From assembly GCA_964353255.1 (NCBI GenBank), contig CAYGVJ010000123.1:1-15838 (forward strand): a stretch of 15,838 nucleotides of DNA, in the 5' to 3' direction. Source of the stretch: VFZS01 sp964353255 (GTDB lineage: Bacteria > Acidobacteriota > Terriglobia > Bryobacterales > Bryobacteraceae). The notes beneath the pieces were generated by a model. The model was not told the DNA's origin. It did no database searches and saw only the letters and a program-made list of their open reading frames with translations. Made by a program: the position numbers and the translations under genes. This document shows positions 14,138 through 15,838 of the stretch, in pieces. The first letter of the stretch is position 1. Each line of letters begins with the position of its first letter.

Positions 14138-14147
14138 TGCTAATATA
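14138..14147. promoter_or_regulatory. Shared divergent promoter core, extended -10
   Basis: The plus strand reads TGCTAATAT (14138-14146), an extended -10 that ends 7 bases before the ATG at 14154, so the plus-strand mRNA should be leaderless or nearly so; no Shine-Dalgarno precedes that ATG. On the minus strand the overlapping bases read TATATT (14147-14142), a five-of-six match to a -10 box, about 36 bases before the TPR start at 14106. It is the only AT-rich patch in the 47-base divergent gap. Confidence 0.5.
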
Positions 14148-14153
14148 CCTGCC

Positions 14154-14603
14154 ATGGCGTGTCCGTATTTCTATCCCGTCGAGCGGTTCGAGGATCGGGA
14201 CTGGCCGGGCGCCCCGCGGCTGCCGCTGGGCGATCCTTACCATGGGATGTGTTGCGTGCAACCCACGCGGGAGACCCGCCCGGGTCCGGAGATCTTGCGC
14301 CAGTACTGCAACCTCGGATATGCCCGGGGCAAATGCGCTCTCTTCCCTAATGAAGCCGGTCCGGATGCCCTCCGCTTCATGGTCGCCGGCGAGCAGGACG
14401 GGGCTGTGAGGCTGTTTTACGTCGTCGAGAAGGACCACGCCCCCGTCGAGCACGGACCTATGGAGTATTCCCTCGAGCAGGGGCGCTTCCTGGAAGGCCC
14501 CTCCAACGACTTGCTCCGCCGACAGGCGCAGGCTTACATCGAGAGCTACCTGCGGCGGAGGACCGACCCCCAGGCTCGGGCGCACAACCCGCATCGCCGC
14601 TGA
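14154..14603 (+). CDS. Conserved hypothetical protein with five N-terminal cysteines
   Basis: A 149-residue soluble protein without signal peptide. It begins MACPYFYPVERFE, continues with RLPLGDPYHGMCCVQP and EILRQYCNLGYARGKCALFP, and later has FYVVEKDHAPVEHGPMEYSLEQG (about 93-115) and a C-terminal helix with QAYIESYLRR. Cysteines fall at residues 3, 33, 34, 52 and 61, all in the first 61 residues, a spacing that could bind zinc or an iron-sulfur cluster. I recognise this layout as a conserved hypothetical family in Acidobacteriota but know of no assigned function. The ATG at 14154 fits the extended -10 just upstream. Its stop is 8 bases before the acyl-CoA thioesterase ATG, so the two are likely one operon; a link to acyl-CoA metabolism is only suggested by this. 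Confidence 0.75.
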   Translation: MACPYFYPVERFEDRDWPGAPRLPLGDPYHGMCCVQPTRETRPGPEILRQYCNLGYARGKCALFPNEAGPDALRFMVAGEQDGAVRLFYVVEKDHAPVEHGPMEYSLEQGRFLEGPSNDLLRRQAQAYIESYLRRRTDPQARAHNPHRR

Positions 14604-14611
14604 AGCCCCAT

Positions 14612-15148
14612 ATGGGTACTCCCAGGATCATCCCGCGCCCGTCTCCCTGCGACGAACCGCCCGCCGAGCGGCCCCTAACGCCGCGTCCGGTCCGCGAGTC
14701 GGCCTCCGAGTACTCCGAGCTGGCCCTGCCCAACGACGCCAACTCCTTTGGGTTTCTGCTGGGGGGCAAAGTGATGCACCTGGTGGACCTGGCCGGAGCG
14801 CTGGCCGCCATGCGGCACGCCCGCCGCCCCGTGGTCACCGCCTCGGTGGACCACATGAGCTTCCTCCACCCCATTCACATCGGCCAGCTCGTCATCCTGC
14901 GCTCGGCGGTGAACCGGGTGTTCCGCACCTCCCTGGAGGTCGGAGTGAAGGTGTTTGTCGAGGACCTGCTCACCGGCCAGCTCCAGCACACCTCTTCCGC
15001 CTACCTCACCTTCGTGGCCATCGATGAGCGGGGCTGCCGCGTGCCGGTTCCGCCGGTGACCCCGGAAACCGAGGAAGAGAAGCGGCGCTACGAGGAAGCC
15101 GGGCGCCGCCGCGCGTATCGCCTGGAGCTCAAGCAGCGCGCCCGCTAG
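14612..15148 (+). CDS. Acyl-CoA thioesterase, hotdog fold (YciA/BACH type)
   Basis: A 178-residue cytoplasmic enzyme that hydrolyses acyl-CoA to free acid and CoA. The single hotdog domain (about 31-150) shows the family run: ELALPNDANSFGFLLGGKVM (36-55), with N44 and the GG turn, HLVDLAGALAAMRHA with D59, VVTASVDHMSFLHPIHIGQ (74-92, with T76), TSLEVGVKVFVED (106-118), SSAYLTFVAID (128-138) and VPVPPV. D59 and its neighbours are the likely catalytic site by analogy with YciA and BACH enzymes. Usual bacterial members are about 130-170 residues; here a proline-rich leader of about 30 residues and a basic, charged tail (EEEKRRYEEAGRRRAYR) extend it. The ATG at 14612 is the only early start. It is second in an operon with the cysteine protein and overlaps the convergent maf by four bases at CTAG. 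Confidence 0.9.
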   Translation: MGTPRIIPRPSPCDEPPAERPLTPRPVRESASEYSELALPNDANSFGFLLGGKVMHLVDLAGALAAMRHARRPVVTASVDHMSFLHPIHIGQLVILRSAVNRVFRTSLEVGVKVFVEDLLTGQLQHTSSAYLTFVAIDERGCRVPVPPVTPETEEEKRRYEEAGRRRAYRLELKQRAR

Positions 15149-15711
15149 TCTGTCCCGGTTTTCGGTCTTAGCGCGCGAAGGTGCTTGTAGAGCAGCGCCA
15201 GAGGGAGGCCCACCACGTTCGAGTAGCAGCCCTCGAGGCGGTCGATGAACTTGGAGGCCAAGCCCTGGATGGCGTACGCGCCGGCCTTGTCGGCGGGCTC
15301 TCCGCTGGCCACGTAGTCGGCGATCTCCTCTTCGGAGAGCGGCACAAAACGCACGCTGGTGGATTCGCTATCCAGGACGGTGTGTTGGGCGGTGCGCAGG
15401 CAGATGCCGGTGATCACCTGGTGCTCGCGTCCGGAAAGCAGCCTTAACATGCGCCTGGCGTCGGCCTGATCGGCCGGCTTGCCCAGAATCTCGCCATCCG
15501 CCACCACTACGGTGTCTGCGCCCAGCACCACGTCCTCGGGCGCGGCACTCACTGCCTCGGCCTTGGCGCGGGCCAGGCGCCGAGCGTAAGCGTGCGCGTC
15601 TTCGCCGGGCAGGGGGCGTTCCTCCACTTGCGCGGGCCGGACCAGGAAGGGAATGCCGGCGTGCCTGAGAAGCTCCTGGCGCCTGGGTGACTGGGAAGCC
15701 AGAATGAGCAT
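15145..15711 (-). CDS. maf: Maf/YhdE-type nucleoside triphosphate pyrophosphatase
   Basis: A 188-residue house-cleaning pyrophosphatase that converts non-canonical or excess nucleoside triphosphates to monophosphates; the closest subtype is probably YhdE (dTTP/UTP). The signatures are LILASQSPRRQELL (2-15), RLARAKAEAV (45-54), VVLGADTVVV (61-70, with the catalytic-site aspartate), GEILGKP, MLRLLSGREHQVITG (88-102), YVASGEPADKAGAYAIQG (133-150) and YSNVVGLPL. The ATG at 15711 gives the normal family length and starts directly at the conserved MLILASQSPRR. A GTG at 15753 would add 14 unrelated residues and also sits by a TATACG promoter-like box (15746-15741), so it is not preferred. A GGAG lies very close to the ATG. 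The stop codon TAG shares CTAG with the stop of the opposite thioesterase gene. Confidence 0.95.
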   Translation of the reverse strand: MLILASQSPRRQELLRHAGIPFLVRPAQVEERPLPGEDAHAYARRLARAKAEAVSAAPEDVVLGADTVVVADGEILGKPADQADARRMLRLLSGREHQVITGICLRTAQHTVLDSESTSVRFVPLSEEEIADYVASGEPADKAGAYAIQGLASKFIDRLEGCYSNVVGLPLALLYKHLRALRPKTGTD

Positions 15712-15787
15712 ACTCCGATCGTACAGGGGGCCACGGGCAAACGTATACCCCACTTCGTGAATGCTTGTTCCGGAAAAGCGGCCGTCC

Positions 15788-15838
15788 CTAGCGCCGGCGG
15801 CGGAGCAGGATCAGCCCGGCCAGGCCGCCGCCCAGCAG
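15788..15838 (-). CDS. C-terminal tail of a probable PEP-CTERM-sorted protein (runs off right edge)
   Basis: Only the last 16 codons are inside the window: LLGGGLAGLILLRRRR then TAG (15790-15788, minus strand). A short hydrophobic helix followed immediately by an arginine cluster and the stop is the classic end of PEP-CTERM exosortase-sorted proteins; the PEP motif itself would lie just beyond base 15838. Such proteins are exported and processed at the membrane by an exosortase, usually in exopolysaccharide-producing Gram-negatives. The gap to the maf start is 76 bases. A membrane protein with a hydrophobic C-terminus is the main alternative. Confidence 0.6.
   Translation of the reverse strand: MLGGGLAGLILLRRRR

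Noticed and set aside
1..15838. CRISPR arrays, tRNA or rRNA genes, insertion sequences, riboswitches
   Set aside because: No regularly spaced repeats, cloverleaf-like sequences, transposase frames, terminal repeats or conserved aptamer-like leaders were seen on either strand by reading; gaps are too short for most of them.

Overview
This is GC-rich bacterial DNA, most likely from an Acidobacteriota genome of the Bryobacterales/Solibacter type. That placement is inferred from gene content: a secreted VWFA-related protein of the acidobacterial family (TIGR03436 type), a large Oar-like TonB-dependent receptor with an N-terminal carboxypeptidase-regulatory domain, a LolA-like periplasmic protein, a small secreted beta-rich protein of a type common in that phylum, and the C-terminal tail of a probable PEP-CTERM protein at the right edge. 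No rRNA, tRNA, CRISPR array, insertion sequence or prophage gene is visible, and no gene-free gap exceeds about 120 bases.

Layout. (1) 1-1401, minus: a sugar phosphate isomerase/epimerase followed after 9 bases by the start of an exported neutral-ceramidase-like protein that runs off the left edge. (2) 1521-4712, plus: a GT39-type membrane glycosyltransferase and, 9 bases on, a fusion of a sugar nucleotidyltransferase with a family 2 glycosyltransferase. Together they could activate a sugar, load it on a polyprenyl phosphate and transfer it on the outer face of the membrane. (3) 4780-6650, plus: a DUF1016/YhcG-type PD-(D/E)XK nuclease behind an AT-rich promoter-like patch, overlapping by ATGA the start of a periplasmic LolA-like protein. 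(4) 13212-6678, minus: a tight four-gene cell-surface operon in the order small secreted protein, TonB-dependent receptor, VWFA-domain protein, exported O-methyltransferase, with gaps of 10, 5 and 16 bases. (5) 13300-13770, plus: single-stranded DNA-binding protein. (6) 14106-13798, minus: a short TPR protein, divergent from a plus-strand pair (14154-15148) of a conserved five-cysteine hypothetical protein and a hotdog-fold acyl-CoA thioesterase. (7) 15711-15145, minus: a Maf nucleotide pyrophosphatase whose stop codon shares the palindrome CTAG with the thioesterase stop. (8) 15838-15788, minus: the last 16 codons of a probable PEP-CTERM protein.

Most genes belong to the cell envelope or to housekeeping. 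The points most worth a second look are: two tandem 36-base units inside the DUF1016 nuclease gene, each with a dyad-symmetric core that differs by compensating substitutions; the translational coupling of that nuclease to a periplasmic protein; the nucleotidyltransferase-GT2 fusion beside a GT39 enzyme; a SAM-dependent methyltransferase carrying an export signal inside a TonB-receptor operon; and extended -10 elements lying so close to start codons that very short or leaderless mRNAs are likely.
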